Source of the DNA: Cohnella faecalis | Lineage (GTDB): Bacteria; Bacillota; Bacilli; Paenibacillales; Paenibacillaceae | NCBI RefSeq assembly: GCF_003570905.1 | Contig: NZ_QXJM01000025.1 | Location: forward strand, 24,842 to 88,841 | Reading direction: 5' to 3' | DNA length: 64,000 nucleotides | Part shown: piece by piece, positions 9,701-18,192 of the stretch | Position numbering within the stretch: position 1 is the stretch's first letter | Layout: the number at the start of each line of letters is the position of its first letter | Program-made: the position numbers and the translations under genes | The notes under the pieces: generated by a model | Told to the model about the DNA's origin: nothing | Databases searched by the model: none | Seen by the model: the letters and a program-made list of their open reading frames with translations, nothing else

Positions 9701-10001
9701 GATCGGCCTGCCCGCGGTGCATGCCTTGAATATGGCAGAGAACGGCGGCGATATGCTTGCAGGCGGTTCCGCTCTCCGCGAAATCCGCGCATTCGCACGA
9801 CATGTGGGTAACGTCTCCGTCGTCGAGCTCCAGGTGAACCTTGAATCTGGCTTCGGCTATGACGACGGCGTCGAACAGCCTGCTGTCCGGGTCCCGCTCC
9901 ACGCGGGTTACGCGTTTTTGCTTGTAATAGGATTGGCCTCGCTTGAAAGCAAGGTCCCCGCACAACGACCGTATGGCGTCGAGCGTAAGCGGTTCGGTCA
10001 T
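6753..10001 (-). CDS. SNF2-family DEAD/DEAH helicase with SWIM zinc finger
   Basis: 1082 residues from the ATG at 10001, preceded by GGGTGG; a start 60 bases upstream has no ribosome site. A SWIM zinc finger lies near residue 65 (CECADFAESGTACKH, CxC...CxH). A long SNF2-associated region follows, then the helicase core: GxGKT-type motif DDMGLGKTLQ, DEAQ box (LILDEAQAIKNH), TGTPVENRLEELW, and the C-terminal motifs FSQFTQM, LKAGGTGLNLTGAD and ADRAHRIGQ. Bacterial members are ATP-dependent DNA translocases of the Rad54/HepA relatives. Their in vivo role is poorly defined; a part in transcription recycling or DNA repair is inference. It stands alone between the kinase and the divergent arsR-sulP pair. 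Confidence 0.93.
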   Translation of the reverse strand: MTEPLTLDAIRSLCGDLAFKRGQSYYKQKRVTRVERDPDSRLFDAVVIAEARFKVHLELDDGDVTHMSCECADFAESGTACKHIAAVLCHIQGMHRGQADRADGPFITNEHLFRARNLISIFDRPLPVSGGDEDVSDIRFDEPERLTVEFTCSALELGRKTSFAVEMKLGVKRLYIINKIKDLLRHWDNGTQMELAKLFTFDPSAQTFSEEDREVIELLSDIARNETAFRDAYMTYSYSRTLNEDRVLFIPPYAWSKLLPKLIAAKAKFVHGKMTYEALELKDEQVPLSFRFGHPTPDVYELSVTGLEHVTVMDTYSCVLIGSSLYRIHPSTVKQLGELKSMFFRSNEHHVLISPAHLELFLSRVVPGLKQLGEVDFSPELSDRIVTSPLQAKLYLDRNGDQLWATLEYAYGEVKLDPFATKNGKPVRADRILLRDGDKENRIMSLMEQIPFQYNGKVLHLDDEEDIYHFLFHTLPQLERWTEIYATPEARSMMRESVRPPKMTVDLDSRTDWLEVRFDMDGIDDGDIRDVLKSLVEKKSYFRLSDGRFLSLEDEGFSRIGQLLADMNLQASDVKDRYLQLSIARGLTFLDADERQQGLRLGQRFREFLANIRHPDQLQFDVPESLDPIMRDYQKLGFQWMKTLANYRFGGILADDMGLGKTLQGIAFILSELEASREAGTPALIVCPASLTYNWQNELKKFAPGIRSSVMSGDKSTREGLLAELADTDVLITSYPLLRRDASEYADRRFGVLILDEAQAIKNHSTLTAQSVQELKAKIRFALTGTPVENRLEELWAIFDAVFPELFWSKRRFNELTPEQVARKAGPFILRRLKSDVLTELPDKIETVQSSELLPEQKKLYLAYLAKLQEDTVRRLREEGLHKSRMHILAGMTRLRQLCCHPAMFLENYDGESGKLEQLLEIVDECRSAGKRMLVFSQFTQMLGIIRGELEKRDVPFFYLDGQTPARERVELCARFNEGEQDLFLISLKAGGTGLNLTGADTVVLFDLWWNPAVEQQAADRAHRIGQKNVVQVIRMVTQGTIEEKMYELQERKRNLIDAVIKPGEETLASMDEDDIRELLMI

Positions 10002-10135
10002 CGCATTTCCACCCTTTGCGCGCAAATAACAGATAACCTCCATTATACCATAACGGATCATAACAGCCGCTTTCCCGTCCGTTATGCTATGATATTCATA
10101 CGTTCAAAAGTTCGAAAATGAAGGAGCCCTCATCT

Positions 10136-10465
10136 TTGAAACACGATATCCAGCAATTCAAAGCCGACTTCTTCAAAGCATTGGCGCATCCGATGAGAAT
10201 TCGTATTCTCGAAGCGCTAAGCGAAGGAGACAAAAATGTAAACGAGCTGCAATCGATTGTTGGATCCGAAGGATCCGCCGTCTCGCAGCAGCTGGCCGTG
10301 CTGAGAAATAAAAACGTGGTATACGGCATTAAAGACGGAACCTCGGTCATCTATTCGTTGCGGGATCCATTGATTAAAGAATTATTGACCGTTGCCAAGC
10401 AAATATTCGATAACCACCTGGTAGATGCCATTTCTCTGCTGGAAACGATCCGAAACGAACCCTAG
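10136..10465 (+). CDS. ArsR-family repressor
   Basis: A small winged-helix protein (about 109 residues) with the typical start FFKALAHPMRIRILEAL, recognition helix region SAVSQQLAVLRNKNVV and a wing. I place the start at a TTG (10136) because AAGGAG sits 8 bases before it; the ATG at 10118 contains that Shine-Dalgarno and has none of its own. It contains no cysteine and the usual metal motif ELCVC is NVNELQ here, so it is probably not a classical metal sensor. It is followed by sulP with its own promoter and an operator-like inverted repeat, so it likely represses sulP and perhaps itself. The inducer is unknown. Confidence 0.85.
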   Translation: MKHDIQQFKADFFKALAHPMRIRILEALSEGDKNVNELQSIVGSEGSAVSQQLAVLRNKNVVYGIKDGTSVIYSLRDPLIKELLTVAKQIFDNHLVDAISLLETIRNEP

Positions 10466-10471
10466 GAAGCG

Positions 10472-10535
10472 TTGACAGTTCCCCGATAACGGGAGTATTA
10501 TTTCGTATATATTCAAATAATCAAATATATGAATA
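10472..10535 (+). promoter_or_regulatory. sulP promoter with ArsR-type operator
   Basis: The -35 box TTGACA (10472-10477) and the -10 box TATTAT (10496-10501) are 18 bases apart. Just downstream, TATTCA (10510-10515) and TGAATA (10530-10535) form an AT-rich inverted repeat resembling known ArsR/SmtB-family sites. An operator over the transcription start fits repression by the product of the gene just upstream. Confidence 0.65.
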
Positions 10536-10552
10536 AAAGAAGGTCAAGCTGG

Positions 10553-12304
10553 ATGAAGTGGACGGGAAGGTTCGAAGGATATACGCCTTCAGCGATTCGG
10601 AAAGATATGGTCTCCGGCCTAATCGTCGGCATTATCGCCATTCCTCTTGGAATGGCGTTCGCTATTGCCTCCGGTGTAAAGCCCGAGTATGGCATTTATA
10701 CGACCATCATAGCCGGTATTCTTATCTCGATGTGCGGAGGCTCCAAATTCCAAATCGGCGGTCCCACTGGCGCCTTTATCCCCATCCTGCTTGCCATCGT
10801 CATTCAGTATGGATACGAGAATCTGTTGATTGCCGGTTTTATGGCCGGATTTCTCCTTATTCTGATGGGGATGTTAAAGGTTGGAACGCTGATCAAGTAC
10901 ATTCCCCGTCCGGTTACGATCGGTTTTACCTCAGGCATTTCCGTCATCATTTTTACCGGGCAAATCGGTAACTTCCTAGGTCTCCGCGATATCGAGAAGC
11001 ATGAAAGCTTTTTGCTCAATATGAAAGAAATCGGGATGCGTCTGGCAACCGCGAACATCTACAGTATCGTGACGGGCGGCATATGCCTGGCGATTATCCT
11101 GTACGCGTCGAAACGGTGGCCGAAGGTGCCTGGAACGTTGGCCGGGCTCATCGTCTCCACTGTCGCTGCATCCTTGCTGTTCGATGGGCAAGTTGCAACG
11201 ATCGGCTCATCCTTCGGCTCCATTTCGAGCTCTTTGCCCGGCTTTCATTTTCCGGAACTGACCTGGGATCGCATCCTTGCGCTTCTCCGACCCGCAGTCA
11301 TAATCGCCTTGCTAGGCGGTATCGAATCGTTGCTGTCGGCTCTAGTGGCCGACGGAATGTCCGGAACCCGCCATAACAGCAACCGGGAACTCGTCGGTCA
11401 AGGCATCGCGAATGTAATTGCGCCATTATTCGGAGGAATACCGGCAACGGGCGCCATTGCGCGTACCGCTGCCAACATCAAAAGCGGCGCGGTATCCCCC
11501 TTATCCGGAATTGTTCATGGGATCGTCGTTTTATTGGTGCTCCTTCTGTTCGCTCCGCTCGCTTCCGATATTCCTCTTGCCAGTATGGCGCCCATCTTAA
11601 TGGCGGTCGCATGGAACATGAGCGAACGAAAGCTGTTTATGCATATTCTCAACACAAAAACGGGCGATTCCGTCGTTCTTGTTCTGACCTTCGCGCTAAC
11701 CGTTTTTACGAACTTGACCGTTGCGGTCGAAGCGGGACTCGTTCTGTCCGTCCTTTTATTCGTATGGCGCATGAGCCAAAGCGTAACCGTAGCGAAAGTG
11801 TTGCCCGACCGGAGTGCCAGACATGAGAAAGTTAAGTCCTATATGGTAACCGAAGGACGCGATTGCCCCCAAATCAGCATCTATACGATTGAAGGTTCGC
11901 TGTTTTTCGGCACGACGAATCGGTTTGAGCACGCGGTCCTCGATGCGATCCGGAAAAAACCGGGGATCTTGCTGCTGCGAATGTCGAAAGTACCGTTCAT
12001 GGATGCGTCGGGAGAAGCCATTATGGCCAGCTTGGTCGAAGAGCTCGAAAAGTCCGGCGGACAAATTCTCCTCTCTGGAGTCCAACCTCAACCGCTAGAC
12101 ATTATGAAAAAAACCGGGTTGCTGGAAAAAATCGGAGAACGTTGGTTTTTCGAGCATACCGGAGATGCGATTCAATGCGCGATCGCTCATTTGGACGTTA
12201 ACGCATGCCTAGGCTGCCAACGATTCGCTTTTCGTGAATGCGCCCATTTATCCGCTGTCAAAGATGGCGGCATTCCCCCTTTGCAAACACAGCTCCAAAA
12301 ATAG
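10553..12304 (+). CDS. SulP-family anion transporter with STAS domain
   Basis: About 583 residues. Hydrophobic transport segments run from 15 to 400, with SulP hallmarks IAIPLGMAFAIASG, GGSKFQIGGPTGAFIPI and FGGIPATGAIARTAAN. A cytoplasmic STAS domain follows (about 430-550, SLFFGTTNRFE, LLLRMSKVPFMDASGEAI). SulP proteins move sulfate, bicarbonate or other anions with protons or sodium; the substrate cannot be told here. The ATG at 10553 has AGAAGG upstream, whereas the ATG at 10529 sits in the AT-rich operator and has no ribosome site. After the STAS domain is a short Cys-rich tail (CLGCQRFAFRECAHL), a possible metal or redox site. An ArsR repressor lies immediately upstream. Confidence 0.9.
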   Translation: MKWTGRFEGYTPSAIRKDMVSGLIVGIIAIPLGMAFAIASGVKPEYGIYTTIIAGILISMCGGSKFQIGGPTGAFIPILLAIVIQYGYENLLIAGFMAGFLLILMGMLKVGTLIKYIPRPVTIGFTSGISVIIFTGQIGNFLGLRDIEKHESFLLNMKEIGMRLATANIYSIVTGGICLAIILYASKRWPKVPGTLAGLIVSTVAASLLFDGQVATIGSSFGSISSSLPGFHFPELTWDRILALLRPAVIIALLGGIESLLSALVADGMSGTRHNSNRELVGQGIANVIAPLFGGIPATGAIARTAANIKSGAVSPLSGIVHGIVVLLVLLLFAPLASDIPLASMAPILMAVAWNMSERKLFMHILNTKTGDSVVLVLTFALTVFTNLTVAVEAGLVLSVLLFVWRMSQSVTVAKVLPDRSARHEKVKSYMVTEGRDCPQISIYTIEGSLFFGTTNRFEHAVLDAIRKKPGILLLRMSKVPFMDASGEAIMASLVEELEKSGGQILLSGVQPQPLDIMKKTGLLEKIGERWFFEHTGDAIQCAIAHLDVNACLGCQRFAFRECAHLSAVKDGGIPPLQTQLQK

Positions 12305-12306
12305 AA

Positions 12307-12358
12307 AAGGCGTCCCCATTCAAGCTATTGCGAGCTTGAATGGGGACGCCTTATTTTT
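12307..12358. terminator. Bidirectional intrinsic terminator between sulP and punA
   Basis: A ~20-bp perfect stem (AAGGCGTCCCCATTCAAGCT and its complement) with a 6-base loop, then a T-rich run on the plus strand and AAAA/TTTT on the other side, serves both convergent genes. Confidence 0.9.
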
Positions 12359-12375
12359 TGAATGAGATAGAACGG

Positions 12376-13200
12376 CTACAGCTGCGGAAGAAGAGCCAAC
12401 ACGAGCGAAATGAAGCGGTCTTTCACTTTCTCCGAAGTCTCCATCACTTCTTCGTGAGACAGCGGCTGGTCGAGAATGCCGGCGGCCATGTTGCTGATAC
12501 AGGAGATGCCGATGACTTCAAGGCCGGAGTGGCGGGCGACGATGACTTCGGATACGGTCGACATGCCGACTGCGTCAATGCCAAGCGTGCGCAGCATGCG
12601 GATTTCGGCCGGCGTCTCGTAGTTCGGTCCGAGCAAGCCGACGTATACGCCTTCGCGCAATTCAAAGCCGAGCGAAGCCGCTGTCTCCTTCGCGATGGCG
12701 CGAAGACGCTTGCTGTACGCCTCCGACATATCGGGGAAGCGCACGCCCAGCGCGTTGTCGTTCGGGCCTACGAGAGGATTCCGTCCGGTCAGGTTGATGT
12801 GGTCGGAGATGACCATAAGATCGCCCGGCTCATAGCCGAGATTGACGCCGCCGGCCGCGTTCGTGACGAGCAGAGTGCCGACGCCGAGCGCCTTCATGAC
12901 GCGAACCGGCAGCGCGGTCCGCTCGGGCTCGTAGCCTTCGTACATATGAAACCGGCCGCGCATGAGCGCTACGCTGCGTCCTTGCAGCTTGCCGAGCACG
13001 AGCTCCCCCGCGTGTCCTTCGACGGTCGATACCGGAAAATGCGGAATTTCTTCGTAAGGCAGCGTTACGGCATCTTCCAGCTCGTCGCCGATTACGCCCA
13101 GGCCGGAGCCGAGAATGAGTCCGATCTCCGGTTTCACTTTCGTTCGCGACGCGATGTACGCCGCCGCCTCGTCGATAATTGCTTTCGTAATGACAGCCAT
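12376..13200 (-). CDS. punA: Purine-nucleoside phosphorylase
   Basis: A 274-residue PNP of the trimeric type, which splits inosine and guanosine (and deoxy forms) with phosphate to base plus (deoxy)ribose 1-phosphate. Seen: phosphate-binding LGSGLGVIGDELE, HFPVSTVEGHAGEL, MRGRFHMYEGY, VTNAAGGVN, the Glu-Asn substrate loop (LGPNYETPAE) and AVGMSTVSEVIVARH. It is 26 bases downstream of deoB, whose product converts the sugar 1-phosphate to the 5-phosphate, so the two form a nucleoside salvage unit. The same deoB-punA order is standard in Bacillus (drm-punA). Complete and of normal length. Confidence 0.97.
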   Translation of the reverse strand: MAVITKAIIDEAAAYIASRTKVKPEIGLILGSGLGVIGDELEDAVTLPYEEIPHFPVSTVEGHAGELVLGKLQGRSVALMRGRFHMYEGYEPERTALPVRVMKALGVGTLLVTNAAGGVNLGYEPGDLMVISDHINLTGRNPLVGPNDNALGVRFPDMSEAYSKRLRAIAKETAASLGFELREGVYVGLLGPNYETPAEIRMLRTLGIDAVGMSTVSEVIVARHSGLEVIGISCISNMAAGILDQPLSHEEVMETSEKVKDRFISLVLALLPQL

Positions 13201-13226
13201 TAGTTACTCTCTCCCTGTAAGGTTAA

Positions 13227-14408
13227 TTAGTTTAGTTGGTCCAAAAAGCTGCGGCCGTGCGTCCGGAAAGCCGCTCCGAAATTGTCCGCAATCGTCGCCG
13301 CCAGATCGGCGAATGTCGCTTTCGTGCCGATGTCGCCGGGCTCGCGAAAAGCCGGACTGTATAGAAGCAGCGGAACGTATTCGCGAGTATGGTCCGTTCC
13401 CGGATGGGTCGGATCGTTGCCGTGATCGGCCGTTACGACGAGCAGATCCCTTTCGCCGAGAGTGTCCATGAGCTTCGGCAGCGCTTGATCGAATTCGACG
13501 AGCGCCCCGGCATACCCTTCCGGATCGCGGCGGTGCCCGAACAGCGAGTCGAAATCGACGAGGTTCGTGAACAGGAAGCCGCGAAACGGCGTCTTCAGCG
13601 CCGCAATCGTCTCTTCTATGCCGTGGGCATTGCTCTTCGTCGGAACAGCCTTCGTAATGCCTTCCCCGCTGAAAATATCGTTGATTTTCCCGATGGCAAC
13701 GACATCGAGCCCTTCGTTCTTCAGCTCGTTCATGACGGTAGGAAGCGGCGGCTTGACTGCGTAGTCGTGCCGGTTCGGCGTTCTCTTGAAGGAGCCGGGC
13801 TTGCCGACGAACGGGCGGGCAATTACCCGGCCGACCGACCATTCCTCCTTCATTGTCAGACGACGGGCGATGCGGCAGGCGTCGTACAGCTCCTCCAGCG
13901 GAATAATATCTTCGTTGGCTGCGATTTGAAACACGCTGTCGGCCGACGTGTAGACGATCCACGCACCGCTGTTCAACTGCTCTTCCCCGAGCTCGTCCAA
14001 TATTTCCGTGCCGGAAGCGACCTTGTTCCCGATGACGGAACGTCCCGTCTCTTCTTCGAACGCGGCGATCAGTTCGGCCGGGAATCCGTTCTCGAACGTA
14101 CGGAACGGCGTCTCGATGCGCAAGCCCATCAGCTCCCAGTGGCCGGTCATCGTATCTTTGCCTGCGGACACTTCCGCCATTTTGCCATAGTGCCCGATTG
14201 GCGCCGCTTCCGGCTCCCAAGAGCCGAGTTTTGCGATATTGGCGAGGCCGAGCCGCCGCATATTCGGGAGCTCGACAGCGGACACGCGCTCGACGATATG
14301 GCCGAGCGTGTGAGAGCCCGCGTCTCCGTAATCCGCCGCATCCGGAAGCTCGCCGATGCCGACGCTGTCGAGCACGATAACCGCTATTCGATCAAATGTC
14401 ATGTCCAT
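13227..14408 (-). CDS. deoB: Phosphopentomutase
   Basis: 393 residues, the usual length. It interconverts ribose (or deoxyribose) 1-phosphate and 5-phosphate, an alkaline-phosphatase-superfamily enzyme with two Mn ions. Metal ligands and the phosphorylated Thr region are visible: VLDSVGIGELPDAADYGD at the N-terminus, SAGKDTMTGHWEL, and near the C-terminus DHGNDPTHPGTDHTREYVP. It lies between xerD (12 bases upstream) and punA, and is probably cotranscribed with both. Confidence 0.97.
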   Translation of the reverse strand: MDMTFDRIAVIVLDSVGIGELPDAADYGDAGSHTLGHIVERVSAVELPNMRRLGLANIAKLGSWEPEAAPIGHYGKMAEVSAGKDTMTGHWELMGLRIETPFRTFENGFPAELIAAFEEETGRSVIGNKVASGTEILDELGEEQLNSGAWIVYTSADSVFQIAANEDIIPLEELYDACRIARRLTMKEEWSVGRVIARPFVGKPGSFKRTPNRHDYAVKPPLPTVMNELKNEGLDVVAIGKINDIFSGEGITKAVPTKSNAHGIEETIAALKTPFRGFLFTNLVDFDSLFGHRRDPEGYAGALVEFDQALPKLMDTLGERDLLVVTADHGNDPTHPGTDHTREYVPLLLYSPAFREPGDIGTKATFADLAATIADNFGAAFRTHGRSFLDQLN

Positions 14409-14420
14409 TCCCCTTTTTTG

Positions 14421-15317
14421 TCATGATCGCGCCCGCGGATGAGCCCGGTCGTATACGTCCTTTACCTTCAAGCCGGAAGGAGTCTGGTAAATTTGCGTCG
14501 ACGCCGAAGCCGTATGGCCGAGCATTTCCTGCACCGCGCGCAAATCAGCGCCGTTCTCGACAAGATGAGCGGCGAACGAGTGGCGCAGCGTATGGGGAGT
14601 AATCTCCGCTCCAATTCCGGCGGCCCCGGCCGCTTTTTTGACCGTTTTCCAAAAGCCCTGACGCGTCATGCGCTCTCCGAAAACGTTCAAAAACAACGCT
14701 TGCTCCGGCTTGTCCTCTCTCGAAAGCTGAGGTCGGGCTTCGGCTGCGTACCGCTCGACCCATGATGCCGCATAAGAGCCGACGGGCACCATTCTCTCGC
14801 GCCCTCCGGGAGACGTGCAAGTGAGAAAGCCCATGTCCAGCCGGACGTGATCGATATTCAGAGCGATCAACTCGGATACGCGCAAGCCGGTCGCATACAG
14901 AAGCTCCAGCATCGCGCGATCGCGAAGCCCTTGCCGATTGGCCGGATCGATGCTTTCCAGCAGCCGATCCATCTCGGTCTGCTTCAGCGCGAGCGGAGCT
15001 TTTCGTTCCGGCTTCGGCGACTCGATCTGCAAGGTCGGGTCGTATTCGATCGCCCGTTCAATCGTCAAAAAGCGGAACCATTTCTTAAGCGATACGACGC
15101 GGCGGGCAATCGTAGCGGTCTTGCGCCCCTCCTGCTTCAGACGGCTCAAGTAGGCTTGAATATGGTTCGAACGAAGCTCTCTGACTTCCTTCACGCCTTG
15201 CTCTTCGGCATAAGCGATAAAATCGTTCAAATCCGAAACATAGCTCCGCACCGTAGCCGCCGAACGATTCCGCTCGTCCTCCAGCCGTTTCGAATACGCT
15301 TGAAGCCATTTTTTCAT
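14421..15317 (-). CDS. xerD: Site-specific tyrosine recombinase XerD
   Basis: 298 residues from the ATG at 15317; a longer TTG start (15350) has no good ribosome site. The N-terminal SAM-like core-binding domain (KWLQAYSKRLEDERNRS) precedes the catalytic domain with Arg in YATGLRVSELIAL, HxxR in HTLRHSFAAHL, LGHTASAST and the nucleophile Tyr in QIYQT. XerD with XerC resolves chromosome dimers at dif and also serves mobile elements. The position between a DUF4227 gene and deoB matches Bacillus xerD (ripX). XerC and XerD are hard to tell apart from sequence alone; the neighbourhood supports XerD. Confidence 0.93.
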   Translation of the reverse strand: MKKWLQAYSKRLEDERNRSAATVRSYVSDLNDFIAYAEEQGVKEVRELRSNHIQAYLSRLKQEGRKTATIARRVVSLKKWFRFLTIERAIEYDPTLQIESPKPERKAPLALKQTEMDRLLESIDPANRQGLRDRAMLELLYATGLRVSELIALNIDHVRLDMGFLTCTSPGGRERMVPVGSYAASWVERYAAEARPQLSREDKPEQALFLNVFGERMTRQGFWKTVKKAAGAAGIGAEITPHTLRHSFAAHLVENGADLRAVQEMLGHTASASTQIYQTPSGLKVKDVYDRAHPRARS

Positions 15318-15402
15318 ATCCGGTCGCGATCCTCTCCGTGCCGCCTCCAAGCCGCAACTCTACCTAATTCCACAGCAGCCCCGGAGATTCCTTCCCTCGG
15401 TT

Positions 15403-15636
15403 TCATTCTCCATACCAAAAAAACAATCGCAGCCGATCGCCCGGAGAACCGTTCAATTCTCCCGGCTCTCCCGTCATGAACACTTTGGCGGCGCGGCCTT
15501 GCGGCACTCTGTAAGGATCGGCCGGCTTCAGCCAAACTTGGAACCACCCAAGCAGCGAATGGAGCACAATCGTAAGTACGAGAAAAAGGAGCGTGAACTG
15601 CAGACGCTCCCACCATTTGCCCCGTTGCTCTTCCAT
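15403..15636 (-). CDS. DUF4227 small membrane protein (YqzK-like)
   Basis: 77 residues with one hydrophobic helix (about 14-30, LLFLVLTIVLHSLLGWF) followed by a short exposed region ending FWYGE. It matches the DUF4227 family, whose Bacillus member YqzK lies between fur and xerD. Here it keeps the xerD side but fur is ~17 kb away. Function unknown. Confidence 0.8.
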   Translation of the reverse strand: MEEQRGKWWERLQFTLLFLVLTIVLHSLLGWFQVWLKPADPYRVPQGRAAKVFMTGEPGELNGSPGDRLRLFFWYGE

Positions 15637-15699
15637 CCTTCGTCTCCTCCGTCCTGTCCGGTTTGTACAACCGTATGAGACGAAGCCCGGAAAGATGCC

Positions 15700-16815
15700 T
15701 CAAAGCAAGCCGTCGAGAGGCGTATAAGGAAAGCCTACCGCTTCCGCCACCTGCCGATGGGTAACGGCTCCGCGATGGACGTTCACTCCGAGCCCGAGCA
15801 TCGGGCTCGCCTCGACCGCTTTTCGAAAGCCGTTAGCCGCAAGCAGAAGCACAAAGTCAATCGTAACATTCGTAAGCGCAAGAGTGGAAGTGCGCGGAAC
15901 CGCGCCCGGCATGTTGGCTACGGCGTAATGAATGACTCCGTGCTTCTCGTATACCGGATTTTCGTGCGTCGTGACCCGGTCGATCGTCTCGATCGAGCCG
16001 CCTTGGTCGATGGCGACGTCGACGATGACGGCGCCTTTCTTCATCGTCTTCACCATCTCTTCCGTGACGAGACGGGGAGCTCTCGCTCCGGGAACGAGGA
16101 CGGCTCCGATGAGCAGATCGGCCTTCCTGACGGCGCTGGCGATATTGTGGGGATTGCTGGTAAGGGTCCGAAGCCTTCCTTGAAAAACGTCGTCGAGATA
16201 ACGCATCCGATCCCCGTTTTTTTCAAGCACGACGACGTTAGCCCCGAGTCCGATCGCCATCTTGGCCGCGTTCGTTCCGACAATTCCCCCGCCGATAATA
16301 ATGACGTCCGCCGGAGGTACGCCGGGGACGCCTCCGAGCAGGACGCCCCTGCCGCCATGGAACGCCTCCAAATATTTGGCGCCCTCCTGCACAGACATCC
16401 GGCCCGCCACCTCGCTCATCGGCGTCAGCAGCGGGAGCGTTCCGTTCGGAGCCTGCATCGTCTCATACGCGATCGCGGTCACCTGCCGCTCCGTCAGCGC
16501 TTTCGCTAACGGCACCGCAGCGGCCAAATGCAAATAAGTGAAAAGGAGCTGTCCGGCGCGAAAAAAACCGAACTCCTCCGGCAACGGTTCTTTTACTTTA
16601 ACGATCAGCTCAGCTTTTTCCCATACGGCTTCCGGCCCGGCAACGAGCGTCGCGCCCGCTTGCGCGTACTCCTCGTCCGCGAAGCCGCTTCCGACGCCGG
16701 CTCCCTCCTGCACGATAACCTCATGTCCTTGCCGTGCAAGCATTCCGGCTCCGGCAGGCGTAAGGGCGACCCGGTATTCCTGTTTTTTGATTTCTTTAGG
16801 CAATCCCACGATCAC
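15700..16815 (-). CDS. ald: Alanine dehydrogenase
   Basis: 371 residues, normal for the family. NAD-dependent reversible deamination of L-alanine to pyruvate and ammonia; in spore formers it helps use alanine as an energy source during sporulation. Seen: [20 protein letters not shown] (substrate-binding Arg and Lys), [22 protein letters not shown], the Rossmann motif [16 protein letters not shown] and [12 protein letters not shown] start with AAGGGGAA upstream. It is divergent from the subtilase gene. Confidence 0.97.
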   Translation of the reverse strand: MIVGLPKEIKKQEYRVALTPAGAGMLARQGHEVIVQEGAGVGSGFADEEYAQAGATLVAGPEAVWEKAELIVKVKEPLPEEFGFFRAGQLLFTYLHLAAAVPLAKALTERQVTAIAYETMQAPNGTLPLLTPMSEVAGRMSVQEGAKYLEAFHGGRGVLLGGVPGVPPADVIIIGGGIVGTNAAKMAIGLGANVVVLEKNGDRMRYLDDVFQGRLRTLTSNPHNIASAVRKADLLIGAVLVPGARAPRLVTEEMVKTMKKGAVIVDVAIDQGGSIETIDRVTTHENPVYEKHGVIHYAVANMPGAVPRTSTLALTNVTIDFVLLLAANGFRKAVEASPMLGLGVNVHRGAVTHRQVAEAVGFPYTPLDGLL

Positions 16816-16984
16816 GCTAACGTTCCCCTTTCCAGCCGTCGATCGGACAGCATCAGGCTTACGGTATCCCCCGGTTCGAAAAATATGTGCGCCTCCATGC
16901 CCGCATGCACCCTCTTACCCGGATACCCATACTTTACAACATAATAACGGGCGTTGACCCGCTCGCGCAAGGAGGAGAATACCC

Positions 16985-18189
16985 GTGAAACCGTTGGAGC
17001 ATTTGCTGCGCGGCTCGTTCAGGCGAAAGCCTCGGAGCGGCAAGCCGCAAAGACGAATCGTCGTATTGCGCGGAACAGCGATTACCGCAAATGTTTGGCC
17101 GATCTCGCCAAAGCGGGCATCCGGCCGGTTCGAAAATCGGACGCTCTGCGGATGATTTGCTGCCATAGCAAGCGGAGCGGGCACTGGAAGCATTTGCGGC
17201 GGCATCCCGGAATCGCTTACGTCGAGAAGGACTCGCGCGTGAAGGCGCACGGGTTAAGATTGTGCGGTTCGAGTTCGGGCAGCGCAGCGATTGTCCGGAG
17301 AAAATTCGGAAAACGGCTGCCGACGAGGAAAGCCAAATACGCCGCCGTCGCGTCATGCCCGCCGAAAGCTCCGTGGAACGTATGCCGCGTCAAAAGTCCT
17401 CCCGTTTGGAGCGCTACCCGCGGCTCCGGCGTTCGAGTGGGCATTATCGATACGGGAATCGCGAAGCATCCGGATCTATCCATAGCGGGCGGCGTGAACA
17501 CGATCGCACGAGGCCGCTCGTACGCCGACGACAACGGTCACGGCACGCACGTAGCGGGAATCGTAGCCGCGACGGGACGAGCGCGGCTGCTCGGCAACGC
17601 ACCGGCCGTCCGGCTCTATGCGATCAAAGCGCTGGACAAAAACGGCGAAGGGTATATATCCGATATCGTGGAAGGAATCGAGTGGGGGTTGAAGCGTGGC
17701 ATACGGGTCATGAATATGAGCTTCGGAATGACGGAAAACAATCGTTTGCTCCGGGATGCGATCAAGCGGGCAAGACGGCGCGGGACGATCATCTCCGCCT
17801 CGGCCGGAAATTCCGGCAAAGGAGCGGGCACGCTGGACGTTCCGGCACGCTACCCGGAGACGTTGGCCGTAGCTGCGCTTACGCGCAAAAACCGCGTCGC
17901 TTCCTTCTCCAGCCGCGGCCGCGGAATCGACTTGTCGGCGCCCGGCGTGTCCATCCTTTCGACATGGAAAAACGGGAAATACCGCCGCGAGTCGGGCACC
18001 TCGATGGCCACTCCCCATGTGACCGGCTGCGCCGCTCTTCTTCGCGCCGTTTCCCCCGCTATTACCGCAACAGTAGCAGGACGCTTGATGAAAGCGTCCG
18101 CGCGTCGTATTTCGGGAGGCTCCAGAGCCGTCGGCGCAGGACTTCTGCAAGCTTCTCCCGCCGTCCGGGCTCTGAGCAGGAACGGGTAA
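16985..18189 (+). CDS. S8 subtilisin-like serine protease, probable 5' frameshift
   Basis: The catalytic triad is intact: Asp in IIDTGIAKHPDL, His in GHGTHVAGI and Ser in SGTSMATPH, with the oxyanion Asn region SASAGNSGK. There is no secretion signal; it resembles the intracellular-type subtilases of Paenibacillaceae. One frame is open from a TTG at 16954, which has no ribosome site. A perfect site (AAGGAGGAG) instead precedes a GTG at 16985 in another frame, which reads MKPLEHLLRGSFRRKP and RRIVV and then stops. Adding one base at about 17055-17085 joins this to NSDYRKCLADLAKAGIRP of the main frame. So the true N-terminus is probably MKPLEHLL, with a missing base in this sequence. Confidence 0.85.
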
Positions 18190-18192
18190 CGT

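Noticed and set aside
9189..10121. A 310-residue plus-strand ORF antisense to the SNF2 helicase
   Set aside because: No recognisable domain or ribosome site; shadow of the real gene.
12340..13203. Plus-strand ORF antisense to punA
   Set aside because: Shadow ORF covering a highly conserved enzyme on the other strand.
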